A DNA stretch of 64,000 nucleotides from Pseudomonas fluorescens (GTDB lineage Bacteria; Pseudomonadota; Gammaproteobacteria; Pseudomonadales; Pseudomonadaceae): the NCBI RefSeq assembly GCF_902498195.1, contig NZ_CABVIY010000002.1:744001-808000 (forward strand), written 5' to 3'. Shown here piece by piece: positions 1 to 7,666 of this stretch. Numbering within the stretch: position 1 is the first letter of the stretch; each line of letters starts with the position of its first letter. The notes under the pieces are model-generated. The model searched no databases, was not told the origin of the DNA, and worked only from the letters and a program-made list of their open reading frames with translations. The translations under genes were made by a program, and so were the position numbers.

Positions 1-174
1 GATGCGCCTGCCGATACCTTCGCCGCGCTGGGGCATTGGGGACAGGCGCTGTACGTGATCCCCAGCGAAAACCTGGTGATCGTGCGTTACGGCGACGATC
101 GTGATGGCGGCTATCGCCATAACGAACTGCTCAAGCTCGCGCTCAAGGCCTTTGCCGGGAAGGTGCAGCCATGA
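1..174 (+). CDS. Serine hydrolase (beta-lactamase family), C-terminal fragment
   Basis: The first frame is open from base 1 to a TGA at 172-174, so this is the 3' end of a gene that starts before the window. The 57 visible residues contain GHWGQALYVIPSENLVIVRYG, which resembles the last beta-strands of class C beta-lactamase-like serine hydrolases, where a conserved HxG-type strand is followed by a short helix. The catalytic Ser and Tyr motifs would lie upstream and cannot be checked. The stop overlaps the next start (ATGA at 171-174), which implies translational coupling to the small membrane protein that follows. Confidence 0.6.
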   Translation, partial: DAPADTFAALGHWGQALYVIPSENLVIVRYGDDRDGGYRHNELLKLALKAFAGKVQP

Positions 175-494
175 GCGGTTTCATCAGGCGTCGACCGATC
201 CTCTCTCTGTTGCTGATCCTGCTGGTCGTCTTGTTCGGCTGGATCTGGCAGGAGCGGGTAGCGCTGTGGGCATTCCCGGACATCATCAGCGCCTACACCG
301 CTAAGGAATACTGCTCGTGCCGGTATGTGATGAACAATGACGCCGGGTATTGTCAGGGCTATGTGAAGCAGTGGCTGCCCGTCAGCGGCTTTACCGATGA
401 CACCACCAGCAAGCGCGTCACCGTCAGCGGCCTGGGGCGCAGCAACGGCGCGGTGTGGATCGGCGAGCGAGAGGGTTGCCGACTTTCCCCATGA
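171..494 (+). CDS. Small membrane-anchored protein of unknown function
   Basis: This 107-residue protein has a basic N-terminus (FIRRR) and one strongly hydrophobic segment at about residues 9-27, either a signal anchor or an uncleaved signal peptide. A soluble domain follows with four cysteines (CSC near residue 48, one near 60, one near 104) that could form disulfides in the periplasm. The start overlaps the stop of the upstream serine hydrolase, so the two are probably one operon. I do not recognise the family. The coupling and the clear membrane segment argue that it is real. Confidence 0.6.
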   Translation: MSGFIRRRPILSLLLILLVVLFGWIWQERVALWAFPDIISAYTAKEYCSCRYVMNNDAGYCQGYVKQWLPVSGFTDDTTSKRVTVSGLGRSNGAVWIGEREGCRLSP

Positions 495-506
495 TCACGC
501 GAGACC

Positions 507-606
507 TGTAGGAGCGAGCCTGCTCGCGATGAACCCGGTCACGCCGCTGTGTGTCAGGCAGCCAGCGTTATCGTTGGCGACCATCGCGAGCATGCTCGCT
601 CCTACA
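507..606. repeat. REP pair (GTAGGAGCGAGCC variant)
   Basis: Two inverted copies of a 25-base palindromic unit (TGTAGGAGCGAGCCTGCTCG and its reverse complement) flank a 50-base spacer. This is the REPIN arrangement of fluorescent pseudomonads. It lies just after the small membrane gene and may act as a transcript-end structure. Confidence 0.85.
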
Positions 607-632
607 GATGTTTCGTGCCTCTGTGCCCCCCA

Positions 633-651
633 GGTTCCACACCGTGGAACC
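633..651. promoter_or_regulatory. Perfect dyad, candidate IclR-family operator
   Basis: GGTTCCAC-ACC-GTGGAACC is a perfect 8-base inverted repeat with a 3-base centre, about 124 bases before the M20 amidohydrolase start. IclR-family regulators commonly bind short dyads of TGGAA/TTCCA type, and an IclR gene ends this gene set. The link to that regulator is inference. No convincing -35/-10 pair is proposed. Confidence 0.5.
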
Positions 652-774
652 ACATTCGATTGTCCTCGCGCGTCACTCGCGGTTATCTGGCGGTGAGCGC
701 GACCTGCCTTGATGTGTCGCGAAATCACAGCGAACAAAAAGAACGGGAACACACCCGGCTAGAGGACAATCGTC

Positions 775-1950
775 ATGACCCGACATCAGCACATCCTTGC
801 CTGGCTCAACGACGTGGCCAGCGACCTGCACGCCACCCGCCAGGACATCCACGCCCACCCCGAGCTCGGTTTCGAGGAAAACCGCACGTCGGCGCTGGTG
901 GCCCAATCCCTGACGGACTGGGGCTACGAGGTGCACTCCGGCGTCGGCAAGACCGGCGTGGTCGGCGTGCTGCGCAACGGCAGCAGCCCGCGCAAGCTCG
1001 GTATACGCGCGGACATGGATGCACTGCCGATCATCGAGAACACCGGCGCGGCCTACAGCAGTAAACATCAGGGCTGCATGCACGCCTGCGGGCACGACGG
1101 CCACACCACCATGCTGTTGGGCGCGGCACGCTACCTGGCGGCGACCCGTCAGTTCGACGGCACTCTGACCCTGATTTTCCAGCCCGCCGAGGAAGGCCAG
1201 GGCGGCGCCGAAGCGATGCTTGCCGACGGTTTGCTGGAGCGTTTCCCCTGCGATGCGCTGTTCGGCATGCACAACATGCCGGGCCTGCCGGCAGGACACC
1301 TGGGTTTTCGCGAAGGGCCGATGATGGCCTCGCAGGACCTGCTCACGGTCGTCATCGAAGGTGTCGGCGGCCACGGCTCGATGCCGCACCTGGCGGTGGA
1401 CCCGCTGGTGGCGGCGGCCAGCGTGGTCATGGCCCTGCAAACCGTGGTCGGGCGCAACATCGACGCGCAGCAGGCGGCGGTGGTGACGGTCGGTGCATTG
1501 CAGGCCGGGGAGGCGGCCAACGTCATCCCGCAACAGGCGATCCTGCGCCTGAGCCTGCGCGCCTTGAACGCCCAGGTCCGCGAGCAAACCCTGGAACGGG
1601 TGTGCGCAATCATCGAATCCCAGGCCCGCAGCTTCGGCTGCACCTCGACCATCGAACACCGTCCGGCCTACCCGGTACTGGTCAACCACGCCGCCGAAAC
1701 CGAGTTCGCCCGGCAAGTCGGCGTCGAACTGGTCGGTACCGAGGCCGTCGATGGCAACACCCCCAAGCTGATGGGCAGCGAGGACTTCGCCTGGATGCTG
1801 CAACGCTGCCCCGGCGCCTACCTGTTCATCGGCAACGGCGTCTCGCGGCCGATGGTGCACAACCCGGCCTACGACTTTAACGACGACATCCTGCTGACCG
1901 GCGCGGCGTATTGGGGCGCGCTGGCCGAGAGCTGGCTCAAGCCGGCCTGA
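775..1950 (+). CDS. M20D-family amidohydrolase (hippurate hydrolase-like)
   Basis: This 391-residue protein is a cytoplasmic metallo-amidohydrolase of the HipO / N-acyl-amino-acid amidohydrolase type, which cleaves an acyl group from an amino acid or similar amide. Visible family motifs are RADMDALP (residues 78-85), the metal-binding MHACGHDGH (102-110, with Cys105 and His107), the QPAEEGQGG block with Glu139/Glu140, GMHNMPG (His166) and a late MVHNP histidine. The length is usual for M20D. The ATG at 775 follows an AGAGGACAATCGTC leader with a usable ribosome site. It is first in a set with a transporter, an amidase and an IclR regulator, which suggests uptake and stepwise hydrolysis of an N-acyl or amide compound. 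The actual substrate cannot be read from the sequence. Confidence 0.85.
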   Translation: MTRHQHILAWLNDVASDLHATRQDIHAHPELGFEENRTSALVAQSLTDWGYEVHSGVGKTGVVGVLRNGSSPRKLGIRADMDALPIIENTGAAYSSKHQGCMHACGHDGHTTMLLGAARYLAATRQFDGTLTLIFQPAEEGQGGAEAMLADGLLERFPCDALFGMHNMPGLPAGHLGFREGPMMASQDLLTVVIEGVGGHGSMPHLAVDPLVAAASVVMALQTVVGRNIDAQQAAVVTVGALQAGEAANVIPQQAILRLSLRALNAQVREQTLERVCAIIESQARSFGCTSTIEHRPAYPVLVNHAAETEFARQVGVELVGTEAVDGNTPKLMGSEDFAWMLQRCPGAYLFIGNGVSRPMVHNPAYDFNDDILLTGAAYWGALAESWLKPA

Positions 1951-2031
1951 CCCCCTCTCTTTCTACTGCCGTCGGACCGGGCGCGCGATGGCGTGCCCGG
2001 CATTACCCCACAGGTTTCTGGAGAGTTCCCC

Positions 2032-3342
2032 ATGCACACTTCGAGCACTGGCGTTTCGCGCACCCGGCAGGTGGTCGCCGCCGTTATCGGCAATGCGCTG
2101 GAATGGTATGACTTCATTGTTTACGGCTTTCTGGCGAGCATCATCGCCCGGCAGTTTTTCCCGTCAGAGGACGAATACGCCTCCCTGCTGATGGCCCTGG
2201 CGACCTTCGGCGTCGGCTTCTTCATGCGCCCGGTGGGCGGCATCCTGCTGGGCATGTATTCAGACCGCAAAGGCCGCAAGGCCGCGATGCAGATGATCAT
2301 CCGCCTGATGACCGTGTCCATCGCCCTGATCGCCTTCGCGCCTAACTACGCTGCCATCGGCATGGGCGCGCCGCTGTTGATCGTGGTCGCGCGGATGCTG
2401 CAAGGCTTTGCCACGGGTGGTGAATACGCCAGTGCCACGGCCTTCCTGGTGGAAAGCGCTCCAGCGCATCGCAAAGGGCTGTATGGCTCGTGGCAATTGG
2501 TCGGGCAATGCCTGGCGGTGTTTTCCGGCGCGGGGATGGTGGCGCTGTTCACTCACCTGTTGTCCCCCGAGGCGCTGGACAGCTGGGGCTGGCGGATTCC
2601 GTTCATGATCGGTTTGCTGATCGGCCCGGTGGGCTTGTGGATTCGCAAACACATGGAAGAACCGCAAGAGTTCCTCGAAGCGCGCAAGCAGGCCAAAGGC
2701 GCGAGCCCGGGCCTGCTGCAAGTCCTGCGCGAACATCGCCGGGCGATTCTGGTGTCGATGGGCCTGGCCTGCGGCGCGACCGTGTCGTTCTACGTGGTGC
2801 TGGTGAACATGCCGACCTTTGCCCACAAGAACCTCGGGCTGCCGCTGGATCAGGTGCTGCTGGTGCAGATGCTGGCGGTAGCGGTGATGACCGTGGTGAT
2901 CCCGTTGTCCGGCGCGCTGTCGGATCGCCTCGGTCGCCGCCCGGTGTTGATGGCCTTCACCCTGGCGTTTTTCCTGATGGTGTATCCGCTGTATGTGTGG
3001 GTGGCGGCCGCGCCGTCGGTCGAGCGCCTGCTGGTGATGCAACTGTTGCTGTGCAGTGCGATTGGCGGCTTTTTCGGCCCGGCACCGACCGCGCTGGCCG
3101 AGCAGTTCCCCATTGAAGTGCGCTCCACCGGGGTGTCGGTGGCGTACAACGTCGCGGTCATGGTCTTCGGCGGTTTTGCCCCGCTGATCGTCACCTGGCT
3201 GAGCAAGGTGCTGGCAACGCCGGTGGCCCCGTCCTTCTACGTATTGTTCGCTTGCTTGCTGACGCTGTTGGGCACTTACTGCATGCAGGAAGCGCCGCGA
3301 GCCAGGAAATCCGTTGCACTTGAACTTGAGGTGAAATCTTGA
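2032..3342 (+). CDS. MFS transporter, metabolite:H+ symporter (MHS) family
   Basis: This is a 436-residue inner-membrane protein with 12 predicted hydrophobic segments. The N-terminal signature NALEWYDFIVYGFLA and the loop motif SDRKGRKAAM are typical of the MHS branch of the major facilitator superfamily (ProP, citrate/alpha-ketoglutarate and shikimate permeases). A longer reading from GTG at 1993 exists, but the ATG at 2032 is preceded by TGGAGAG at good spacing and matches family N-termini, so I use it. It lies between two amide-hydrolysing enzymes and overlaps the downstream amidase start, so it probably imports their substrate with protons. Substrate unknown. Confidence 0.85.
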   Translation: MHTSSTGVSRTRQVVAAVIGNALEWYDFIVYGFLASIIARQFFPSEDEYASLLMALATFGVGFFMRPVGGILLGMYSDRKGRKAAMQMIIRLMTVSIALIAFAPNYAAIGMGAPLLIVVARMLQGFATGGEYASATAFLVESAPAHRKGLYGSWQLVGQCLAVFSGAGMVALFTHLLSPEALDSWGWRIPFMIGLLIGPVGLWIRKHMEEPQEFLEARKQAKGASPGLLQVLREHRRAILVSMGLACGATVSFYVVLVNMPTFAHKNLGLPLDQVLLVQMLAVAVMTVVIPLSGALSDRLGRRPVLMAFTLAFFLMVYPLYVWVAAAPSVERLLVMQLLLCSAIGGFFGPAPTALAEQFPIEVRSTGVSVAYNVAVMVFGGFAPLIVTWLSKVLATPVAPSFYVLFACLLTLLGTYCMQEAPRARKSVALELEVKS

Positions 3343-4787
3343 GCATCCCTTCGATTGTTGAAATGAACGCCGATGCGTTGTCCTGGGCGATCCACGCAAG
3401 GCAGGTGTCGTGCCGTGAAGTGATGCAGGCTTATCTGGCGCAGATCGAGCGTTTCAATCCGCAGGTCAATGCGTTGGTGTCGCTGCGTCCGGATGAAGAA
3501 CTGCTGGCTGAAGCCGATACTTGCGACCGGCAACTGGACCAGGGCCAGTCCCGGGGCTGGATGCACGGCATGCCGCAAGCGATCAAGGACCTGGCGGCCA
3601 CCGCCGGTTTGCGCACCACCCTGGGCTCGCCGCTGTTCGCCAAGCAAATCCCGCCACACGACGCCATCAGCGTGGCGCGGGTGCGCGAGAGCGGGGCGAT
3701 CATCATCGGCAAGACCAATGTCCCGGAGTTCGGTCTCGGCTCGCAGACGTACAACAGCGTTTTTGGCACCACCACCAACGCCTACGATCATACGCGGGTA
3801 GCCGGTGGCAGCAGCGGCGGGGCGGCGGTGGCGCTGGCCTTGCGCATGCTGCCGGTGGCCGATGGCAGCGACATGATGGGTTCGCTGCGCAATCCGGCGG
3901 CGTTCAACAACATTTTCGGTTTTCGACCGTCCCTGGGCCGCGTGCCCCACGGCCCGGCGCCTGAGGTGTTCGTCCAGCAGCTGGCCACCGAAGGGCCGAT
4001 GGGCCGAACCGTCACTGACGTCGCCCGTCTGCTCGGCACCCAGGCCGGTTACGACCCGCGCGTGCCGTTGTCGCTGACCCAGGACCCGGAGATCTTCCAT
4101 CAGTCGCTGGCGCAGGACTTCAGCGATGTCCGCGTGGGTTGGCTGGGCGATTACAACGGCTACCTGCCGATGGATCCCGGCGTGATGAGCCTGTGCGAAT
4201 CGGCACTGGAGGATTTCGCCGCGCTGGGCTGCAAGGTCGAAGCCTGCCAGCCGGATTTCTCCATGGAGCGTTTGTGGCAGACCTGGCTGGTGCACCGGCA
4301 CTGGCTGGTGCAGGGCAGCCTTGGCGGGTTGTACGCCGACCCGCGCCAACGCGAGCAACTCAAGCCCGAAGCCCAATGGGAAATCGAGGGCGGGCTGCGG
4401 CTGACGGCGGCGGACGTCTATCAGGCATCGGTGAGCCGCAGCGACTGGTATCGCGCCCTGAACGCGTTGTTCGAGCGTTACGATTTCCTGTTGCTGCCCA
4501 CCGCCCAAGTGTTCCCTTTTGATGCACAGACACCCTGGCCGCGCGTCGTGGGCGGGCAGGCCATGGACACCTATCATCGCTGGATGGAGGTGGTGATCGG
4601 CCCGACCCTAGCCGGTCTTCCGACAATGAACGTGCCGGTGGGTTTCAACCCGGCCGGCTTGCCGATGGGCCTGCAAATCATTGGCCGGGCACAAGCCGAC
4701 CGTGCAGTGCTGCAACTGGCTTATGCCCATGAACAACTGACGCAATGGGTCAAGCGGCGGCCGCCCGGTTGTCTGCAAAATGCCTGA
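3339..4787 (+). CDS. Amidase (amidase-signature family)
   Basis: This 482-residue enzyme has the amidase-signature catalytic triad: Lys83 in QAIKDLAATAG, cis-Ser158 in AGGSSGG and nucleophile Ser182 in MMGSLRNP. The 24-residue Ser-Ser spacing is the family norm. It would hydrolyse a carboxamide to acid plus ammonia or amine. Translation starts at a TTG overlapping the transporter stop (TTGA, 3339-3342) behind a GAGG site, so the two are coupled. An ATG at 3363 is a weaker alternative. Context places it downstream of, or parallel to, the M20 amidohydrolase in amide catabolism. Substrate unknown. Confidence 0.85.
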   Translation: MSIPSIVEMNADALSWAIHARQVSCREVMQAYLAQIERFNPQVNALVSLRPDEELLAEADTCDRQLDQGQSRGWMHGMPQAIKDLAATAGLRTTLGSPLFAKQIPPHDAISVARVRESGAIIIGKTNVPEFGLGSQTYNSVFGTTTNAYDHTRVAGGSSGGAAVALALRMLPVADGSDMMGSLRNPAAFNNIFGFRPSLGRVPHGPAPEVFVQQLATEGPMGRTVTDVARLLGTQAGYDPRVPLSLTQDPEIFHQSLAQDFSDVRVGWLGDYNGYLPMDPGVMSLCESALEDFAALGCKVEACQPDFSMERLWQTWLVHRHWLVQGSLGGLYADPRQREQLKPEAQWEIEGGLRLTAADVYQASVSRSDWYRALNALFERYDFLLLPTAQVFPFDAQTPWPRVVGGQAMDTYHRWMEVVIGPTLAGLPTMNVPVGFNPAGLPMGLQIIGRAQADRAVLQLAYAHEQLTQWVKRRPPGCLQNA

Positions 4788-4870
4788 GCGCTACGGACGG
4801 GCGCGTAATTTGCCTTCTTTTGTGAAACGATCAATCGATCATCCATTTCGGGCATACGGAGGTCGAACAC

Positions 4871-5641
4871 ATGGACAGCAAGGCAGAAACCGGCAGCGTA
4901 CGTTCCGTGGAGCGCGCCCTGGCGATCGTCGAGTTGCTGGGCGAGCATCAGGCGTTGGGCCTTGAAGAGTTGCACTACTTGACGAGCCTGCCCAAGGCCA
5001 CGGTGTCGCGCATGTTGCTGACCTTGCAGGAGCAGGGCTGGATCTATCGCGGCCTGAGCGACCGGCGTTATCGCTTGTGCGCCAAGCGCCTGTTCGGTGA
5101 CAGTCGGCAGCGCTTCAAGCGGCGCCTGGTGGAAAACGCCGCGCCGCTGTTGCTGGAATTGAGTGAGCGCACCGGGCTGGTGGCGGACCTGTCGTGCTTC
5201 GACGGCGAGCGGGTGGAGGTCATGGAAAGCGCGATTCCCACGGTGTTGCGCAAGCGCTATCCGAACAACTGCCAGATCGTCGGCCAGCATGCCAGCCTGT
5301 TCCATTCGGCGATGGGCCGCGCTTGCCTGGGCGAACTGCCAAGCCATGAAGTGCAGCGCCTAGCCGAACGCGAACGCCTGAGCGACGAATCCCTGTTCAG
5401 CACCCGCGAACAGGCGCTGCATCAGGGCTTTGGCCAGCGCACCGAAGGCCATTGGGAATACCCGGTGCGCCTGCCGTTCCTGATCCGCGCGGTGGCCTTG
5501 CCGATCCACGCCGAGGGCCGACTGGTCGGCAGCATGGCGTTGCACTGGCCAATGGACCAGGCGCCGGTGGAGCGGGTGTTGAGCCTGCACCTGAACAGCC
5601 TGGCGGCGACTATCGGTGATGTGCAGCAGGCGATGTCGTGA
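4871..5641 (+). CDS. IclR-family transcriptional regulator
   Basis: This 256-residue protein starts at an ATG behind CGGAGGTCG. Residues 10-70 form a winged helix-turn-helix (VRSVERALAIVELLGEH, LPKATVSRMLLTLQEQGWI). The rest matches the IclR effector-binding domain, including the segment around SMALHWPM near the C-terminus. It closes the amidohydrolase-transporter-amidase set on the same strand after an 83-base gap, so it is the likely local regulator. The dyad at 633-651 is a candidate site for it. Whether it represses or activates, and its ligand, cannot be told. Confidence 0.88.
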   Translation: MDSKAETGSVRSVERALAIVELLGEHQALGLEELHYLTSLPKATVSRMLLTLQEQGWIYRGLSDRRYRLCAKRLFGDSRQRFKRRLVENAAPLLLELSERTGLVADLSCFDGERVEVMESAIPTVLRKRYPNNCQIVGQHASLFHSAMGRACLGELPSHEVQRLAERERLSDESLFSTREQALHQGFGQRTEGHWEYPVRLPFLIRAVALPIHAEGRLVGSMALHWPMDQAPVERVLSLHLNSLAATIGDVQQAMS

Positions 5642-5654
5642 TTGACTCCTAATC

Positions 5655-5754
5655 TGTAGGAGCGAGCCTGCTCGCGATGGACTCAAGAGCACCACGTTTA
5701 TCCTGCAACCCCGCGTTATCGTTAACGACCATCGCGAGCAGGCTCGCTCCTACA
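5655..5754. repeat. REP pair (GTAGGAGCGAGCC variant)
   Basis: Inverted copies of TGTAGGAGCGAGCCTGCTCG separated by about 50 bases, immediately after the IclR gene. Same sequence class and spacing as the pair at 507-606. Confidence 0.85.
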
Positions 5755-5818
5755 AGTTTGCAATTGGCTCGCGGGCAGTTAAGGTTCAGCACAGGTTTAT
5801 CTGCCCCCACGAGTCTTT

Positions 5819-6409
5819 ATGTTCAAGCGGTCCGTCACCCAAACCCTCGCCATCCTGCTGTTGGCCGGCGCGTCCCTGTCGGCCCATGCCGATTGGTACC
5901 TCGATGGCGAATCCTCGCGGCTGTCGTTTGTCAGCACCCAAAACGCCAACATCTCCGAAGTGCAACGCTTTCTTGTGTTGCACGGCAAAGTCGAGCCCAG
6001 TGGGCTGGCGCGGGTGGAAGTCGAGCTTGAATCGGTCAACAGCGGCATTCCCTTGCGCGATGAACGCATGCGCAAGGAGCTGTTCCAGATCCAGACGTTT
6101 CCCGAGGCACTGGTCACCACGCAGATCGACCTGCGCCCGATCAACGACCTGGCCCCCGGCGCACAACTGGAATTGCGCCTGCCGCTCACCGTCGACCTGC
6201 ACGGCAAGCAACACACCTACAACGCCGAACTGCTGGCCACGCGCCTGGATGACCGGCGTTTCCAGGTGGTGACCCTGGAGCCGCTGGTGATCAATGCCGA
6301 AGACTTCGACCTGGCGCCAGGGCTGGAAGCCTTGCGCAAGGTCGCCGGCCTGTCGGCCATCAGCCTGTCGGTACCGGTGGGTGCGGTGCTGATTTTCACG
6401 GCGCGCTGA
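5819..6409 (+). CDS. YceI-family periplasmic protein
   Basis: This 196-residue secreted protein has a signal peptide at residues 1-24 (basic start, hydrophobic core LAILLLAGASLS, probable cleavage after AHA). The mature part follows the YceI pattern: a first strand with DGESSRLSF, a middle VELESVNSGIPLRDERMR motif, and a lipocalin-like beta-barrel ending in PVGAVLIF. YceI proteins bind isoprenoid-like lipids in the periplasm, but the role here is unknown. The stop is one base before the cardiolipin synthase start, so the pair is probably co-translated and may share an envelope-lipid theme. Confidence 0.8.
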   Translation: MFKRSVTQTLAILLLAGASLSAHADWYLDGESSRLSFVSTQNANISEVQRFLVLHGKVEPSGLARVEVELESVNSGIPLRDERMRKELFQIQTFPEALVTTQIDLRPINDLAPGAQLELRLPLTVDLHGKQHTYNAELLATRLDDRRFQVVTLEPLVINAEDFDLAPGLEALRKVAGLSAISLSVPVGAVLIFTAR

Positions 6410-6410
6410 C

Positions 6411-7568
6411 ATGGCCGGCCCGATCTTTCCCTGGCGTGAAGGCAACAGCTTCGAACTGCTGGTCGACGGCCCGCAGTTCTTCCCGCGCATGCTGGTGGCG
6501 ATTGCCCGCGCTGAAGAACAGGTCGAACTGGAACTGTACCTGGTGGAGGCGGGCGCCTGTGCCGAGGCCATGGTGCAGGCGCTGGTCCAGGCCGCCGAGC
6601 GCGGGGTGCGGGTGCGTTGCCTGTTCGATGATTACGGCAGCCTCGCCTTTACCCTGGCCTTGCGCCAGCGCCTGATGACGGCCGGGGTCGAGCTGCGGTT
6701 CTACAATCGCCTGAGCTGGCGGCGCTGGGTCGGCAACTTCTACCGCGATCACCGCAAGCTGTTGCTGGTGGACCAAAGCATGGCCGTGGTCGGCGGCACC
6801 GGCGTTACCGATGAGTTCTGGACGCCGGGCGAAGACGTCAGCGAGTGGCATGAAGTCATGGTGGAAATCACCGGCCCGCTGGTGATCGACTGGCAATTGC
6901 TGTTCGACCGCCAATGGATCGCCAACCGCCATCGTCGCGCCTGGAAACCCGCCGCGCATTTCGGCCTGCCGCGCCTGCCCCGCGTGCCGTCCATGGGCGA
7001 GGGCATGGGCCGGGTCGCCTATGCTGACGCCCGCCAGCATCGCGACATCCTGCAATCGCTGATCCGTGCGCTGAACAGCGGCCAACGGCGGATCTGGCTG
7101 GCCACGCCGTACTTCCTGCCGACCTGGAAAGTCCGCCGCTCCCTGCGCCGTGCGGCCGCCCGGGGCGTCGACGTGCGCCTGCTGCTGACCGGGCCGCGCA
7201 CCGATCATCCTTCGGTGCGCTACGCCGGGCATCGTTACTACCCTCGGTTGCTCAAGGCCGGAGTGAGGATTTTCGAATACCAACCGTGCTTCCTGCACCT
7301 GAAAATGGTCCTGATCGATGACTGGGTGAGCATCGGCTCGTGCAATTTCGATCACTGGAACCTGCGCTTCAACCTCGAAGCCAACCTGGAGGCGCTGGAC
7401 CCTGGGCTGACCCGTGCGGTGACGGCGAGTTTCGAGAAGGACTTTACCCTCAGCCAGGAAGTCAGCCTGGAGGCCTGGCAACGCCGGCCGCTGTGGCGGC
7501 GGGTCAAGCAGCGGGTGTGGGGATGGGTGGATCGGGTGGTGGTGAATCTGCTGGATCGGCGGGGGTAG
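6411..7568 (+). CDS. clsB: Cardiolipin synthase B-type phospholipase D-family enzyme
   Basis: This 385-residue protein has two HKD motifs of the phospholipase D superfamily: HRKLLLVD starting at about His114 and HLKMVLID starting at about His296, each followed by a typical GG/GS-N strand (VVGGTGVTDEFW, GSCNFDHWNLRFN). Lack of N-terminal membrane helices and the length fit ClsB (YbhO) rather than ClsA. It would form cardiolipin by phosphatidyl transfer at the inner membrane. The start ATG lies one base after the YceI stop. The symbol is by resemblance; another PLD-type phosphatidyltransferase is possible. Confidence 0.8.
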   Translation: MAGPIFPWREGNSFELLVDGPQFFPRMLVAIARAEEQVELELYLVEAGACAEAMVQALVQAAERGVRVRCLFDDYGSLAFTLALRQRLMTAGVELRFYNRLSWRRWVGNFYRDHRKLLLVDQSMAVVGGTGVTDEFWTPGEDVSEWHEVMVEITGPLVIDWQLLFDRQWIANRHRRAWKPAAHFGLPRLPRVPSMGEGMGRVAYADARQHRDILQSLIRALNSGQRRIWLATPYFLPTWKVRRSLRRAAARGVDVRLLLTGPRTDHPSVRYAGHRYYPRLLKAGVRIFEYQPCFLHLKMVLIDDWVSIGSCNFDHWNLRFNLEANLEALDPGLTRAVTASFEKDFTLSQEVSLEAWQRRPLWRRVKQRVWGWVDRVVVNLLDRRG

Positions 7569-7576
7569 GGCAAGAT

Positions 7577-7656
7577 CAAAAGATCGCAGCCTGCGGCAGC
7601 TCCTACATTGGGATGGTGTACACCCTGTAGGAGCTGCCGAAGGCTGCGATCTTTTG
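7577..7656. repeat. Inverted repeat, GAGCTGCCGAAGGCTGCGATC class
   Basis: Two 31-base arms with one mismatch (right arm TGTAGGAGCTGCCGAAGGCT onward) and a short spacer sit between convergent clsB and bglX. This is a different REP sequence class from the GAGCGGGCTTGCTCGC one. Its position between convergent stops makes a bidirectional terminator role plausible. Confidence 0.8.
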
Positions 7657-7666
7657 CTTTCAAGTG

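Noticed and set aside
2260..3399. 379-codon minus-strand open frame opposite the MHS transporter
   Set aside because: Antisense shadow rich in His, Gln and Arg, as expected from the complement of a hydrophobic protein gene.
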